Shown here piece by piece: positions 27,077 to 35,668 of a DNA stretch of 62,322 bases. Origin of the DNA: Opitutia bacterium (GTDB lineage Bacteria; Verrucomicrobiota; Kiritimatiellia; CAIQIC01; Lenti-01); the NCBI GenBank assembly GCA_009928955.1, contig SABN01000004.1, positions 1 to 62,322 of the forward strand, given 5' to 3'. How positions within the stretch are numbered: position 1 is the stretch's first letter; the number at the start of each line of letters is the position of its first letter. The notes beneath the pieces were generated by a model. The model did not search any database. It was not told the origin of the DNA and was given only the letters and a program-made list of their open reading frames with translations. The translations under genes were made by a program, and so were the position numbers.

Positions 27077-27119
27077 TGTTAGTTTCGCCTAACATATTAT
27101 AGACCCCAAACTTCGTCAA
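27077..27119 (-). promoter_or_regulatory. Iron-operon promoter with overlapping DtxR-like operator
   Basis: On the minus strand TTGACG (27119-27114), a 17-bp spacer and TATGTT (27096-27091) form a promoter. The operator TGTTAG-N6-CTAACA (27077-27094) has 6-bp arms and covers the -10 element. The word TTAGGCGAAACTAA is in the style of DtxR/IdeR boxes. Binding by the repressor would block polymerase directly. Confidence 0.75.
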
Positions 27120-27192
27120 TCGAAATTTCTCCGCCCCCCTCCCCGGCGCGCCGGCTTGACCGCGCCGCGCGTCCCTCGCCGCGGAAACGGAC

Positions 27193-28005
27193 TCAGGTCC
27201 GCCGCGCCCGCGCGACCGGCAGGACCAGCAGCAACCCGGCGACGGACGCGGCGCAGATGGTCGGATTCGTGGGCCAGTCGGCCCGAAACGAAATCGCGAT
27301 GCCCGCCAGCGTGGCCAGCGCGGCGAAGGCCGCCGCCAGCGCCAGGACGAGGCCTAGCCGGCGCGTCAGCAGCAGCGCGGTCGCCGGCGGCACGATCAGA
27401 TAGCAGAAGACCAGCAGCGCGCCGGCGGCCTGCGAGGCGGTGGCCACGACCAGCCCCAGCAGCAGGAAGAACAGCCGTTCCCACCGCGCGGGGCGCACGC
27501 CCAGCACGATCGCGGCTTCCCGGTCGAGAAAGGCGTAGCGCATCGGCCGCAGAAACGCCAACAGGATGGCCGTCGCCGGAACCAGAATGGCGGCCAGCAA
27601 CCGGAGGTCCGCCCGCGAGGCGAGGATCAGGTCGCCGTAGAGCAGCGCCTTGACCTCCGCCAGCCCGTGGCCGCTGCCAGCTACCAGCAGGACGCTGAGG
27701 CTGGCCGCGCCGACGAACAGGATGCCCAGCAGCGCGTCGCGCGGAATGCGGCGGCTTTCGAACGGTCCCGCCAAGAGCGCCACCGCGCCCAGCGTCAGCA
27801 GAATCGCCCCGAGGAGCGGCGGCCGTCCCGCCAGCAGCGCCCCCGCGATTCCACACGCCGCGATCTCCGAGAGCGCGATGCCGATGAACACCACGCGCTT
27901 GAGGATCACGAACACGCCCAGCAACGCGCAGGCCACGCCCACGAGCAGGCCGGCGGCGATGGCATAAGGGAACGCCTTGATCAGGGAAAAGAGCGAGTCA
28001 TCCAT
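27193..28005 (-). CDS. Metal ABC transporter permease (ZnuB/MntB family), second system
   Basis: The 270-aa inner-membrane permease of the ABC-3 family imports Zn, Mn or Fe. It has eight or nine hydrophobic segments and the family landmarks AIAAGLLVGVACALLGVFVILKR, FIGIALSEIAACG, ALLYGDLILAS and the C-terminal FCYLIVPPATALLLTRR. The start at ATG 28005 overlaps the ATPase gene by 8 nt; the longer reading is a shadow of that gene. A dedicated binding protein is not adjacent. It may use one of the two binding proteins encoded upstream in the same run of genes. Confidence 0.88.
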   Translation of the reverse strand: MDDSLFSLIKAFPYAIAAGLLVGVACALLGVFVILKRVVFIGIALSEIAACGIAGALLAGRPPLLGAILLTLGAVALLAGPFESRRIPRDALLGILFVGAASLSVLLVAGSGHGLAEVKALLYGDLILASRADLRLLAAILVPATAILLAFLRPMRYAFLDREAAIVLGVRPARWERLFFLLLGLVVATASQAAGALLVFCYLIVPPATALLLTRRLGLVLALAAAFAALATLAGIAISFRADWPTNPTICAASVAGLLLVLPVARARRT

Positions 28006-28717
28006 GGCGCCGTCCCCCTTCCGCGCTGCCGGTGCCCACCAACCGCTGGCGGGCTTCCGGAATCGTGTCCAGATGCACGCGCCCATGGTGCACCACGCAG
28101 ACCCGGTCGGCGAGCGCGGCGGCTTGGTCCAGTCCATGATGCGCCAGCAGCACCGTCTTGCCTTCGTCCCGCGCCAGCGCCACCAGATGCCGCAGCACGT
28201 CCCGCTCGGTCTCTTCGTCGAGTTCCGACGTGGGTTCGTCCATCACGAACACCTCCGCGCCGCTGACCAGCGCGCGCCCCAGCAGCGCCTTCTGCTTCAT
28301 GCCGCCGGAAAGCTCGTCGAAGGTCTTGCGCCGATGCTCCCGCAATCCGAGCCGCCGCAACACCTCGTCCACCCGCCGCGCCTGCTCCGCGCCGGGCTTC
28401 CGCCACCAGCCCAGTTCCGGATACAGCCCCATCTCCACGATCTGGCGCGTCGTCACCGGATACAGCGGATCGATGGATTTTTGCTGCGGCACGTAGCCTG
28501 CGGGTTGGTCCGCGAACGGCGTGCGGATTGCGCCCGCGCTCGGCTTCAGCAGGCCGAGGATGGCGCGCAGCAAGGTCGTCTTGCCCGCGCCGTTCGGCCC
28601 CACGAACGGCAGCAGCGCGCCGCGAGGCACCTGCAGGCAGGCGTCGTGCACCACCTCCTGCCGCCCGTACGAAACGGCGACATGTTCGCAAACGATGATC
28701 GGCTCGGACCGCTCCAT
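27998..28717 (-). CDS. Metal ABC transporter ATPase, second system
   Basis: The 239-aa cytosolic ATPase powers the permease encoded next to it. It contains Walker A GPNGAGKTT (about residue 41), Q-loop PQQKSIDPLYPVT, signature LSGGMKQK, Walker B VFVMDEPTSELDE and an H-loop HH. The PQQKSxDxxxPVT string is typical of the Mn/Zn/Fe chelate subfamily. GAGGGGG lies just before the start. The gene follows the TIGR03943-like gene by 9 nt, so it belongs to the same long transcript. Confidence 0.9.
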   Translation of the reverse strand: MERSEPIIVCEHVAVSYGRQEVVHDACLQVPRGALLPFVGPNGAGKTTLLRAILGLLKPSAGAIRTPFADQPAGYVPQQKSIDPLYPVTTRQIVEMGLYPELGWWRKPGAEQARRVDEVLRRLGLREHRRKTFDELSGGMKQKALLGRALVSGAEVFVMDEPTSELDEETERDVLRHLVALARDEGKTVLLAHHGLDQAAALADRVCVVHHGRVHLDTIPEARQRLVGTGSAEGGRRHG

Positions 28718-28726
28718 GATTCCCCC

Positions 28727-29455
28727 TCAATACAGATAGGGATTGCGCGGCTTCGGAATCGAATCCACCGCGCCCACGTCCATGATCGGCACGGGCCGGG
28801 GCCGGTCGGGCCGCAGCGTGAACCGGCCCGTGACGCGCGCCCAAGCATCGCCCGGCCAGTTCGTCGCCATGCCGCCCGTCAGCATCACCGCCACGGGTTG
28901 GGCGTCGGCGGCGCAGCACGCAACGACGAACCGATAGAGCAGCCATCCATTGCCGCCGTACCGGGCCGCCACATCGGGTTCATGGCGCAGCATCCCCTCC
29001 ACTGCGACTTCTTTGCCTTCGTAGGCTTCGGAATTCCAGCACAGGCCTACGAGGCTCGCCTCCTGCGCCTTCGTCCCGGCGTCTGCGGGAACCGCGGCCA
29101 GAGCCTCCGGCGGGAGGACGACGGAATCGCCGGCCGGCCCCGTCCAGCGCTTTTCGAAGTCGCCCGAATCCAGCGCAACCTCGCGCCCGATGGACAGGTA
29201 GGCCAGCGGCACCGCCAAAATCAGCACGCGCACGAACTCGGAGAATCCCCGGCCTTCCTGGGCGGGGTCCCGCCCCATCTCCACGAAGAGGAACCCCACC
29301 AAAGCCAGCCCCGCCACGGCCAGCAGAACGCCGAACTCGGGCCGCAGAAAGGCCTCGTAGGCGCCCCCGGGCAACAATCCGACAAGGGAGAGTAACCACG
29401 CCAGGAAAAGCAACGACCGCCCGTATCGCACCCCCCAAAACCGCAACCTGTTCAT
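28727..29455 (-). CDS. TIGR03943-family (YcgQ-like, DUF1980) membrane protein
   Basis: The 242-aa product has two membrane segments near the N-terminus (LLFLAWLLSLVGLLP, FGVLLAVAGLALVGFLFVE), a third at about residue 75, and an external domain. The domain contains WNSEAYEGKEVAVEGMLRHEP and FVVACCAADAQPVAVML, as in Bacillus YcgQ. It overlaps the partner permease gene by 4 nt. The YcgR/YcgQ pair is widely associated with zinc regulons, and its presence between two metal ABC systems fits this. The transported species remains unproven. The CC pair could be a metal ligand. Confidence 0.8.
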   Translation of the reverse strand: MNRLRFWGVRYGRSLLFLAWLLSLVGLLPGGAYEAFLRPEFGVLLAVAGLALVGFLFVEMGRDPAQEGRGFSEFVRVLILAVPLAYLSIGREVALDSGDFEKRWTGPAGDSVVLPPEALAAVPADAGTKAQEASLVGLCWNSEAYEGKEVAVEGMLRHEPDVAARYGGNGWLLYRFVVACCAADAQPVAVMLTGGMATNWPGDAWARVTGRFTLRPDRPRPVPIMDVGAVDSIPKPRNPYLY

Positions 29456-30549
29456 GCCCCCGCCTTCCCCGCCAGCCCGAGCGCGGCGACCGCCAGCGCC
29501 ACCGCCAGCAAGATCAGGACCGAGAGGACTCCGATGGCCCGGCGCGTGAACAAGGTGCGATACATCAGCAACAGCTTCAGATCGAACATCGGGCCCGTCA
29601 GCAGAAACGCCAGTTGGGCGTGGGTCGGCACCAGGCCGCGGAACGACGCCGCGATGAAGGCGTCCGCCTCCGAACAGAGGTTGAGCAGGATGGCCAGCGC
29701 CATCATGGCGGCGGCGGGCAGGAACGGAACCGCGGCGAATTCCAGCACGGCGCGCCGCTCCACCACCGTCTGCGCCAACGCGGCGATGGCCGCGCCGATG
29801 ACCAGGTAATGCGCCACGGCCGTGAAATCGTCGGAGGCGTGGCGCAACGCGGCCACCCGCCGCGCCGAGACGGGTGCGTGCCCATGCCCATGATCGTGGC
29901 GGCATCCGCAACCGGCATGCGCAGAATCGGCCGCCGCCGCCAGCCGGGCCGGACGATTCGCAAACAGCCGCCCCATGAGCCACCCCACGCCCACCGCGAT
30001 GGCATAACCCGCTCCCAGCCGCGCCACCACGATGCGCCAATCTCCCGCATAGGCCAGGAACGTGGAGGCCCCCAGGATGGGATTCACGATCGGCGCGCCC
30101 AGCAGATAGGCCACCGCCGCGGACAATGGAAACCCCTTCCGCGTCAACCGCCGCACCACGGGCACGACCGCGCATTCGCAAACGGGCAGCAGCAGGCCCA
30201 GCGAGGCCGCCACGCACGTCAGCGCCAGCGGCCCCCGCGGCAAATGCCGCGTCAGCCGCTCGCGGCTCACGAAGACTTCGATCAAGCCGCCGATGAGCGA
30301 ACCCACCAGCATGAAGGGCAGCGCTTCCAGCAGGATGCTGCCGAACACCAACGCGAAACTGCGCACCGCGGCGCGGTCGCCCGCGAACAGCGGAACGGCC
30401 CACCCCGCCGCCACGGCCAGCAAGACCAGCGCCTTTCCCCAAGGAATCGGACGCGGCGCCGGCGCCGGCGGATAGATCGCGTCGCCCCAAGCGTTGATCG
30501 GCAAGGGAGCGGCCGGCTCCGGCGCGGGCCGTTCGCAGCAAGGACTCAT
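29452..30549 (-). CDS. DUF318/ArsP-type permease (YcgR-like)
   Basis: The 365-aa inner-membrane protein of the PF03773 permease family has about eight hydrophobic segments. It carries the hallmarks LEALPFMLVGSLIGGLIEVF, LGLLLPVCECAVVPVVRRL, GFPLSAAVAYLLGAPIVNP and LLTGPMFDLKLLLMYR. The loop between the halves has a Cys/His-rich string (AGCGCRHDHGHGHAP) suited to zinc. It starts with an ATGA overlap to the ABC permease at 30546 and ends with an ATGA overlap to the YcgQ-like gene, so translation of all three is coupled. Role in zinc handling is inferred from context. Confidence 0.82.
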   Translation of the reverse strand: MSPCCERPAPEPAAPLPINAWGDAIYPPAPAPRPIPWGKALVLLAVAAGWAVPLFAGDRAAVRSFALVFGSILLEALPFMLVGSLIGGLIEVFVSRERLTRHLPRGPLALTCVAASLGLLLPVCECAVVPVVRRLTRKGFPLSAAVAYLLGAPIVNPILGASTFLAYAGDWRIVVARLGAGYAIAVGVGWLMGRLFANRPARLAAAADSAHAGCGCRHDHGHGHAPVSARRVAALRHASDDFTAVAHYLVIGAAIAALAQTVVERRAVLEFAAVPFLPAAAMMALAILLNLCSEADAFIAASFRGLVPTHAQLAFLLTGPMFDLKLLLMYRTLFTRRAIGVLSVLILLAVALAVAALGLAGKAGA

Positions 30550-31412
30550 CGCTTCCGGCGCCTTCCGGCCCGGGCCGCGAGTTGGCTGACGACGAACCAG
30601 ACGAATCCGCACAGCACGATGGTCGGTCCCGTCGCCGTGCGGGCCCAGTCCTGGGCGGAGATCGCCAATCCGGCCACCGCGGAAGTCGCGCTGATCCCGA
30701 TGGCCCACCAGAACATGGGCCCCGCCGAGCGGGCGAAGTTGCGCGCGGCGGCGGCGGGCACGATCAACAGCGCCGTGACCAGCAGCACCCCCACGGCCCA
30801 CACCGAAAACATCACCACCAGCGCCAGCAGCCCGGCGAAGGCGTATTGATAGACGCCGACCTGCACCCGATGGGCCTGCGCCAGAACCGGATTGAGCCCG
30901 ATGTATAGCAGGCGGTTGTAGCTCCACGCCTGAAACAGCATCACCACGACGAACAATGCGACCAGCGCCGCGAGATCCCCGGCGGACATCGTCAGGATGT
31001 CGCCGTAGAGAAAGCGCTGCAGGTCGCGGGCGACCGCGCGGTCGCGGCTCACGATGGCCAGGCCGAACGCCATCACCGCCGCGAACACCACCCCGATGAC
31101 CGTGTCGGAGGACAGCGAACTGCGGCGCTGCATGGCCATGATGGACAGGCCCACCAGCAAGCCGAAGATCGGCATGGTCCAGCTCGGGCTCACCGCGAAG
31201 ATCAGTCCTAGCGCCACGCCGGCGAAAGCCGAATGGCTGATCGCGTCCGCGAAAAAAGCCATCCGGAAATTGACGACCTGCACGCCCATGGCCGCGGCCA
31301 TCGGCGCGATGAGCAGCAAGCCCAGCAGCGCCTGCTGCATGAAGCGCGGCTGAAAAATCTCGAAAGGCAGCGCGCGCGCCAGCCAATCGCAGAGCGGGAT
31401 GGGATCCATCAT
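30546..31412 (-). CDS. Metal ABC transporter permease, first system (ZnuB-like)
   Basis: The 288-aa ABC-3 family inner-membrane permease has eight or nine helices. The family landmarks are MQQALLGLLLIAPMAAAMG, MAFFADAISHSAFAGVALGL, FLYGDILTMSAGDL and LLVTALLIVPAAAARN. The ATG at 31412 overlaps the ATPase stop in ATGA, and its own stop overlaps the next gene in the same manner. It pairs with the ATPase at 31409 and most simply with the His-rich ZnuA-like protein at 32205. Confidence 0.9.
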   Translation of the reverse strand: MMDPIPLCDWLARALPFEIFQPRFMQQALLGLLLIAPMAAAMGVQVVNFRMAFFADAISHSAFAGVALGLIFAVSPSWTMPIFGLLVGLSIMAMQRRSSLSSDTVIGVVFAAVMAFGLAIVSRDRAVARDLQRFLYGDILTMSAGDLAALVALFVVVMLFQAWSYNRLLYIGLNPVLAQAHRVQVGVYQYAFAGLLALVVMFSVWAVGVLLVTALLIVPAAAARNFARSAGPMFWWAIGISATSAVAGLAISAQDWARTATGPTIVLCGFVWFVVSQLAARAGRRRKR

Positions 31413-32230
31413 GGGGCCGCCTCCAAATGCCGCTCGCAACTGCACGCGGCTTGGCCGTTGGGCATGGACCGGGCGTCCACCAAACCCATGTGCAGCCCGA
31501 AGACGGCGGACAGGTTCCGCGGCGTGAGCACGTCGCGAGGCGGGCCTTCCGCCACGAAGGCGCGGTTGATCAAGATCGCGTGCGTGGCATGGTGCGTCAC
31601 CATGGCCAAATCGTGGCTAACCATGAGTTGGGTGAAGCCCCGCTCGCCGCGCAAGCGCTCGAGCAATTCGCAAAACACGATGCCGCCTTGCACGTCCACC
31701 CCGGCCGAGGGCTCGTCGAGCACAAGCAGGTCCGGCTCCTGTTGCAGCGCCAGCGCCAACAGCACCCGCTGCAGTTCGCCGCCCGACAGCGCCCCCAGCC
31801 GACGGTCGGCGAGCGGTTCGGCGCGCACGGCTTCCAGCAGGCCGCGGGCCGCGGCGCGCGGGCGCGCGGACGAACCCAGCCACAAGGGCCGGCGCTGCCG
31901 CCCCATGACCAGGAAATCCATCACCGTCAACGGAAGCCCGCGATCGAATTGGAGCCGCTGGGGCACATAGCCGATGCGCGGCGCGCCCCCGCCGGCGACC
32001 GGCGCGATGCGAATGGATCCGGCGTACGGCACCTGTCCGAGCAAGGCGAGCAGCAACGTGGTCTTGCCGGCTCCGTTCGGACCGACCACGGCGGTGGATC
32101 CGCCCCGGGAAACCGAGGCGGATACGCCATCCAGGATCGAAACGCCTTCCAGCGAGACCGTCACGCGGTCGAACGCGATGGCGGCCTCGCCGAACGACGA
32201 CACGTTATTCTTCGACGCCAAGGGTTGCAC
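31409..32230 (-). CDS. Metal ABC transporter ATPase, first system (ZnuC-like)
   Basis: The 273-aa ATPase has Walker A GPNGAGKTT (about residue 50), Q-loop YVPQRLQFDRGLPLTVMDF, signature LSGGELQRV, Walker B LLVLDEPSAGVD and an H-loop SHD. The C-terminal tail has ACSCERH, an unusual Cys/His end that might sense metal. The start is read as a GTG at 32230 that overlaps the ZnuA-like gene by 26 nt; no ATG is available before the domain begins, so the start is uncertain. Confidence 0.88.
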   Translation of the reverse strand: MQPLASKNNVSSFGEAAIAFDRVTVSLEGVSILDGVSASVSRGGSTAVVGPNGAGKTTLLLALLGQVPYAGSIRIAPVAGGGAPRIGYVPQRLQFDRGLPLTVMDFLVMGRQRRPLWLGSSARPRAAARGLLEAVRAEPLADRRLGALSGGELQRVLLALALQQEPDLLVLDEPSAGVDVQGGIVFCELLERLRGERGFTQLMVSHDLAMVTHHATHAILINRAFVAEGPPRDVLTPRNLSAVFGLHMGLVDARSMPNGQAACSCERHLEAAP

Positions 32231-33194
32231 TCAGGATCTCCATGTTTTGTCGCATCACCGTCTCGAAGTAATCCAAGGAGGCGTCCTCCGGCCCGCTGGC
32301 GGCCGGATCGAGCACCGCCGCCGGAATTCCGGCTGCCCGCGCGATGGTTTGACCCGCCTTGGGAGAATACTGCGGCTCGGTGAACACCGCGCTCGCGTTC
32401 TTTTCGCGCACGATCCGGACGATCGCAATCATCTCGGCGGCCGAGGGCTCCTGCCCGTGCGGCTGCAGCAAGGCGACCACTTCCAGCCCCATGTCGCGGG
32501 CCAGATAGTCGAACACGCCATGCGGCTGCACGATGCGCCGATTGCGGAGGCGCCGGCCCAGCGCGGACATTTCACCAGCCAAGTCATCCATTTTCACGGC
32601 ATAGGCGCTGGCGTTCCGGAAATAAACGCCCGCCCCCTCCGGATCGGCCTTGGAAAGGCCGGCGGCGATGTTCAACGCCAGCTTCGCCGACATGCGCGGA
32701 CTGACGAACAGATGCGGATTGGCGCCCTCATGATGATGCTGATGGCCATGAGCCGCTTCGCAGTCTCCATGGCCTTCTTCGGCTTCCTCATGGACCGCAT
32801 GCGCCTCTTCGGCGTGCTCGTCTCCATCTTCGCGATGTTCCTCCGCATAGGACAACACGTCCGGAATCCCCGCCGAAGAATCCACCACGCGCAGTTCTTG
32901 GCTCGCTTGTTCCACCGGCGCTCCGAGGAATTCCTCCAACCCGAGGCCGTTGACCACGAACACGTCCGCGGCGGACAGTTTCTTCATGTCGTGCGGCGTC
33001 AGCGAATAGTGGTGAGGACAGCCCAGCGCGGCTGGCAGCAGCAACTGCACTTCTACGCCTTCCCGCCCCTGCGCCACGTTGCGCGCAAGTTGATAGATCG
33101 GAAACGTGCTGCACAGCACGTTCTGCATCGCGCCCCACCCGGTCGCGGCGCCCATGGCCACCGCAACGAACATCAGCCATCCGTTTTTTTTCAT
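32205..33194 (-). CDS. Zinc ABC transporter substrate-binding protein with His/Asp/Glu-rich loop (ZnuA-like)
   Basis: The 329-aa periplasmic cluster-9 binding protein has a signal peptide (FVAVAMGAATGWGAM), then STFPIYQLARNVA. The metal ligands are seen as HHYSLTPHD, the central GANPHLF and VQPHGVFDY. Between them about 50 residues (EEHREDGDEHAEEAHAVHEE, then HGHQHHHEG) form the charged, His-rich loop that marks zinc-specific members. It sits first before the ATPase and permease of system one. This is the best single piece of evidence that the island imports zinc. Confidence 0.92.
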   Translation of the reverse strand: MKKNGWLMFVAVAMGAATGWGAMQNVLCSTFPIYQLARNVAQGREGVEVQLLLPAALGCPHHYSLTPHDMKKLSAADVFVVNGLGLEEFLGAPVEQASQELRVVDSSAGIPDVLSYAEEHREDGDEHAEEAHAVHEEAEEGHGDCEAAHGHQHHHEGANPHLFVSPRMSAKLALNIAAGLSKADPEGAGVYFRNASAYAVKMDDLAGEMSALGRRLRNRRIVQPHGVFDYLARDMGLEVVALLQPHGQEPSAAEMIAIVRIVREKNASAVFTEPQYSPKAGQTIARAAGIPAAVLDPAASGPEDASLDYFETVMRQNMEILSATLGVEE

Positions 33195-33227
33195 AATCCT
33201 TTGCCCTGATCAATCTATATCACATTT

Positions 33228-33258
33228 GTCTTCGGCCGGGGAGTCCCCGGCCGAAGAC
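33228..33258. other. Strong hairpin between the two binding-protein genes
   Basis: A perfect 14-bp stem (33228-33241 with 33245-33258) has a 3-nt loop. On the transcribed (minus) strand it is followed by AAATGTGATATAG rather than a U-run. It is therefore more likely an RNA-stability or processing hairpin, or a weak terminator that lowers expression of downstream genes. It separates the genes ending at 33266 and starting at 33194. Confidence 0.6.
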
Positions 33259-33265
33259 AGGTTCC

Positions 33266-34255
33266 TCATTTCTCGGTCAACTGTTTCACGATCCGGTCCA
33301 TCAGCGCCAGATAATCCGTCGCCTCCGGCTGGCCGCCGACGGAGTTGGCGACCACGACCACGCGCGCGCCGGTGGCCGCGGCCAACCGATCGGCCGCCTT
33401 GCGGCTGTAGAACGGCTCCTGCAGGATCAGGCCGACGCCTTGCGCCTTCATCGTCTCGCCCAGCGCCGCCAGGTGTCTCGCCGTGGGTGGCACGCCCGGC
33501 TTCGGCTCCATCTCGCCCGCCACCTGCATTCCGAAGCGGTGGGCGAAATATGTCCAACTCTTGTGGTAGGTCACGATGCCCTTGCCGCGCAGCGGCGCCA
33601 GTTGCGCCGCCCACCCGCCCGGATTGGCGATCTCCTCGCCCCGGGCATGGCGCTTCCACAGCGTTTCCGCCTTGGCGCCCTTCAGCGCCTCCGCGCCGAA
33701 CATGCGCCGGTCCAGTTCCTTGCGGAACTTCGCCAGATTGGCGTAGAAGTCGCCGGCCTGTTCGGGCCGCAGTCGCGCCAAGCGTTCGGCGATGGCTTCC
33801 GCCATGCGCCGGCCGTTGAGCGGATCGAGCCAGTAGTGCGGATTGCCGCCCGGATGCACGTCGCCCATGGAACGCGAAATCGGCCCGTGCGGCACCTCCA
33901 GCAGCTCGACGCTCGTGGAAAGATCCAAGTAGCCGGCGGTGCCCGGTGGGATCTTGCGGTTGCGCGAGCCGTTCAGGACCGGGAGTTCCCAGGCGGACTC
34001 GAGCTCGAGGCCGACCGCGATCCACACGTCCGCTGCCCGCGCCCGGGCGATGAACCCGGGCTTGGCGGTCAGATAGTGAGGATCCTCGGTGCCGATGCAG
34101 ATGCTCGACACCGCGGCATGGTCGCCGCCCGCCACGGCCCGCGCCAGATCGGCGATGTCGGACGTGGTCGCGACGATGTTCAGGGTTTCCGATGCCCCGG
34201 CGCTGGCCGCGAGGGCCAGCGCCAGGACCAAAACCGCAAAGTAACGTTGGTTCAT
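33266..34255 (-). CDS. Second metal ABC substrate-binding protein (cluster 9, without His loop)
   Basis: The 329-aa periplasmic protein has a signal peptide (LVLALALAASAGASE), then LNIVATTSDIADLARAVAGG. The expected metal site is present as EDPHYLTAKPGF, GGNPHYWLDP, YHKSWTYFAHRFG and the acidic LQEPFYSRKAA. The His-rich insert of the ZnuA-like neighbour is absent, so affinity or metal may differ. Its SxGDVHPGGNPH string is typical of zinc/manganese proteins of AdcA type. It is a plausible partner for the second ABC system (27998-28005), which lacks its own binding protein. Confidence 0.88.
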   Translation of the reverse strand: MNQRYFAVLVLALALAASAGASETLNIVATTSDIADLARAVAGGDHAAVSSICIGTEDPHYLTAKPGFIARARAADVWIAVGLELESAWELPVLNGSRNRKIPPGTAGYLDLSTSVELLEVPHGPISRSMGDVHPGGNPHYWLDPLNGRRMAEAIAERLARLRPEQAGDFYANLAKFRKELDRRMFGAEALKGAKAETLWKRHARGEEIANPGGWAAQLAPLRGKGIVTYHKSWTYFAHRFGMQVAGEMEPKPGVPPTARHLAALGETMKAQGVGLILQEPFYSRKAADRLAAATGARVVVVANSVGGQPEATDYLALMDRIVKQLTEK

Positions 34256-34280
34256 TTGCGTTGTCCTTTTCCAGGACGCC

Positions 34281-35585
34281 CTAGAACTTGTGCGCGCCGT
34301 GCGCGCCCAGCGACACCATCCACTGCACGTAGACTTCCGTCACGTCCTCGGCGCCTTCCTCGGTCTCGTAGGACCCGTGGTTGGCCTGCAGGCGGATGCG
34401 CGAGAAGTGCGAGGGGGTGAAGTCGAGCATCAAGCTGGCGCGGCTGCTGGCGTCGAAATCCTCGGTGACCCCGCTGGGCAGTTCGGACTCGTTGGCCAGA
34501 CCCACCTGCTCCCAGCGCAGGCCGGCGCGCCAACGCGGCAGGAACCCGTAGGTTGCCTGCACATAGTAGCCATCCTGTTCATCCACGCGGCGGTTGCCGA
34601 CAAATTGCGGAGCCAACTCGTGCGCCACCAGATCCAAGTCCTTCTTGCGGCTGAAGTATTCCGCCTGCACCGTGAGATCGCCCTGCCCGTAGGCGTGCGG
34701 CGCGTTGTACTTGTACACCATGTCGCCGCCCCAGAAGGTGGTGTCCCCGTCCAGCCAGTGGTCATGTTCGCCGTCGCCATCGCCGTCGTGTTCCTCCTGG
34801 TGCGTGCCCGTCGCGGCGAACACCCCCATCTGGAGACCGTGGTACCCCGGCAGGTTCGGACCGAATTTCAGCCAGCCCACCCCCATCCGCGGACCGGCGT
34901 CTTCCGGCAGTTCGCCCTCGCCGTGATAGGCGAACGAACTCTCGTTGTCGCCTTGGAAGGCTTCGGCGCCCGCCATCAGGTAGAACGGCGTCGGGGCCAG
35001 CCACGAAAGCTGCAGGCCCTTGTCGTTCAGCCCGTGCGAACCCAGCGCGAGTTGGTAGATCAGCGGCTGGTCGGTGAAGTCCCACTCGTGTGAGTGCTGC
35101 GCATTGATATAGCCAAAATCGCTGAAGAACTTGCCGCCTTTGACCTTCAGGCCGAAGGGCAGGCCCGTGGTTTCGATCTCGGCCACTTCCATTTCCGCCC
35201 CGTCCAGGTCGATCGCCGCGATGGCCGTTGCCTTGAAGTACGGATCCACCGTCCCCGAGAACTGCAACTCCAGGTGGCGCAGGTTGAAGCCCTTTTCGGG
35301 GCCGTGACTGTGGCCGTGGCCGTGCCCCTCGCCTTCGGCTTCGGGATGGGCGTGGCCGAAGCCCGCGATTTCTCCGGCGACGTGGCTCATGCCTTCGTCC
35401 GAGTTCTCGTCGTAGTAAAACATGTCGACAATCGCCGAAATATCCGGGTTGAAGGCCTTGAGGTTGAGGAACGGATCGGGGGGTTCGGTGCCGGCGGCGG
35501 GGGCCGCTTCCTGCGCCAGAACCGCCGGCGCCATCATCGCGACGGCCCACAACGAAAGTCCAAACAACAAACGTTTCAAATGCAT
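34281..35585 (-). CDS. Outer-membrane barrel with His-rich loops, putative zinc porin
   Basis: The 434-aa product has a signal peptide (AVAMMAPAVLAQE) and a periodic beta pattern across the molecule. It ends in AHGAHKF, with the terminal Phe of outer-membrane proteins. Two His/Asp/Glu-rich loops are seen: about residues 72-97 (GHAHPEAEGEGHGHGHSHG) and about 255-280 (HQEEHDGDGDGEHDHW). Because it is co-directional with zinc ABC genes 26 nt downstream, it probably lets zinc cross the outer membrane. It is unlike TonB-dependent receptors, since there is no plug domain. CAGGAG precedes the start by 7 nt. Confidence 0.75.
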   Translation of the reverse strand: MHLKRLLFGLSLWAVAMMAPAVLAQEAAPAAGTEPPDPFLNLKAFNPDISAIVDMFYYDENSDEGMSHVAGEIAGFGHAHPEAEGEGHGHGHSHGPEKGFNLRHLELQFSGTVDPYFKATAIAAIDLDGAEMEVAEIETTGLPFGLKVKGGKFFSDFGYINAQHSHEWDFTDQPLIYQLALGSHGLNDKGLQLSWLAPTPFYLMAGAEAFQGDNESSFAYHGEGELPEDAGPRMGVGWLKFGPNLPGYHGLQMGVFAATGTHQEEHDGDGDGEHDHWLDGDTTFWGGDMVYKYNAPHAYGQGDLTVQAEYFSRKKDLDLVAHELAPQFVGNRRVDEQDGYYVQATYGFLPRWRAGLRWEQVGLANESELPSGVTEDFDASSRASLMLDFTPSHFSRIRLQANHGSYETEEGAEDVTEVYVQWMVSLGAHGAHKF

Positions 35586-35668
35586 GGAAATCTCCTGTGA
35601 AAATATGGGAATGCAAGCAGCCGCGCAGCCGCAACAGGCGGTGCGCTTTGATCATGGGGATGGACGGA

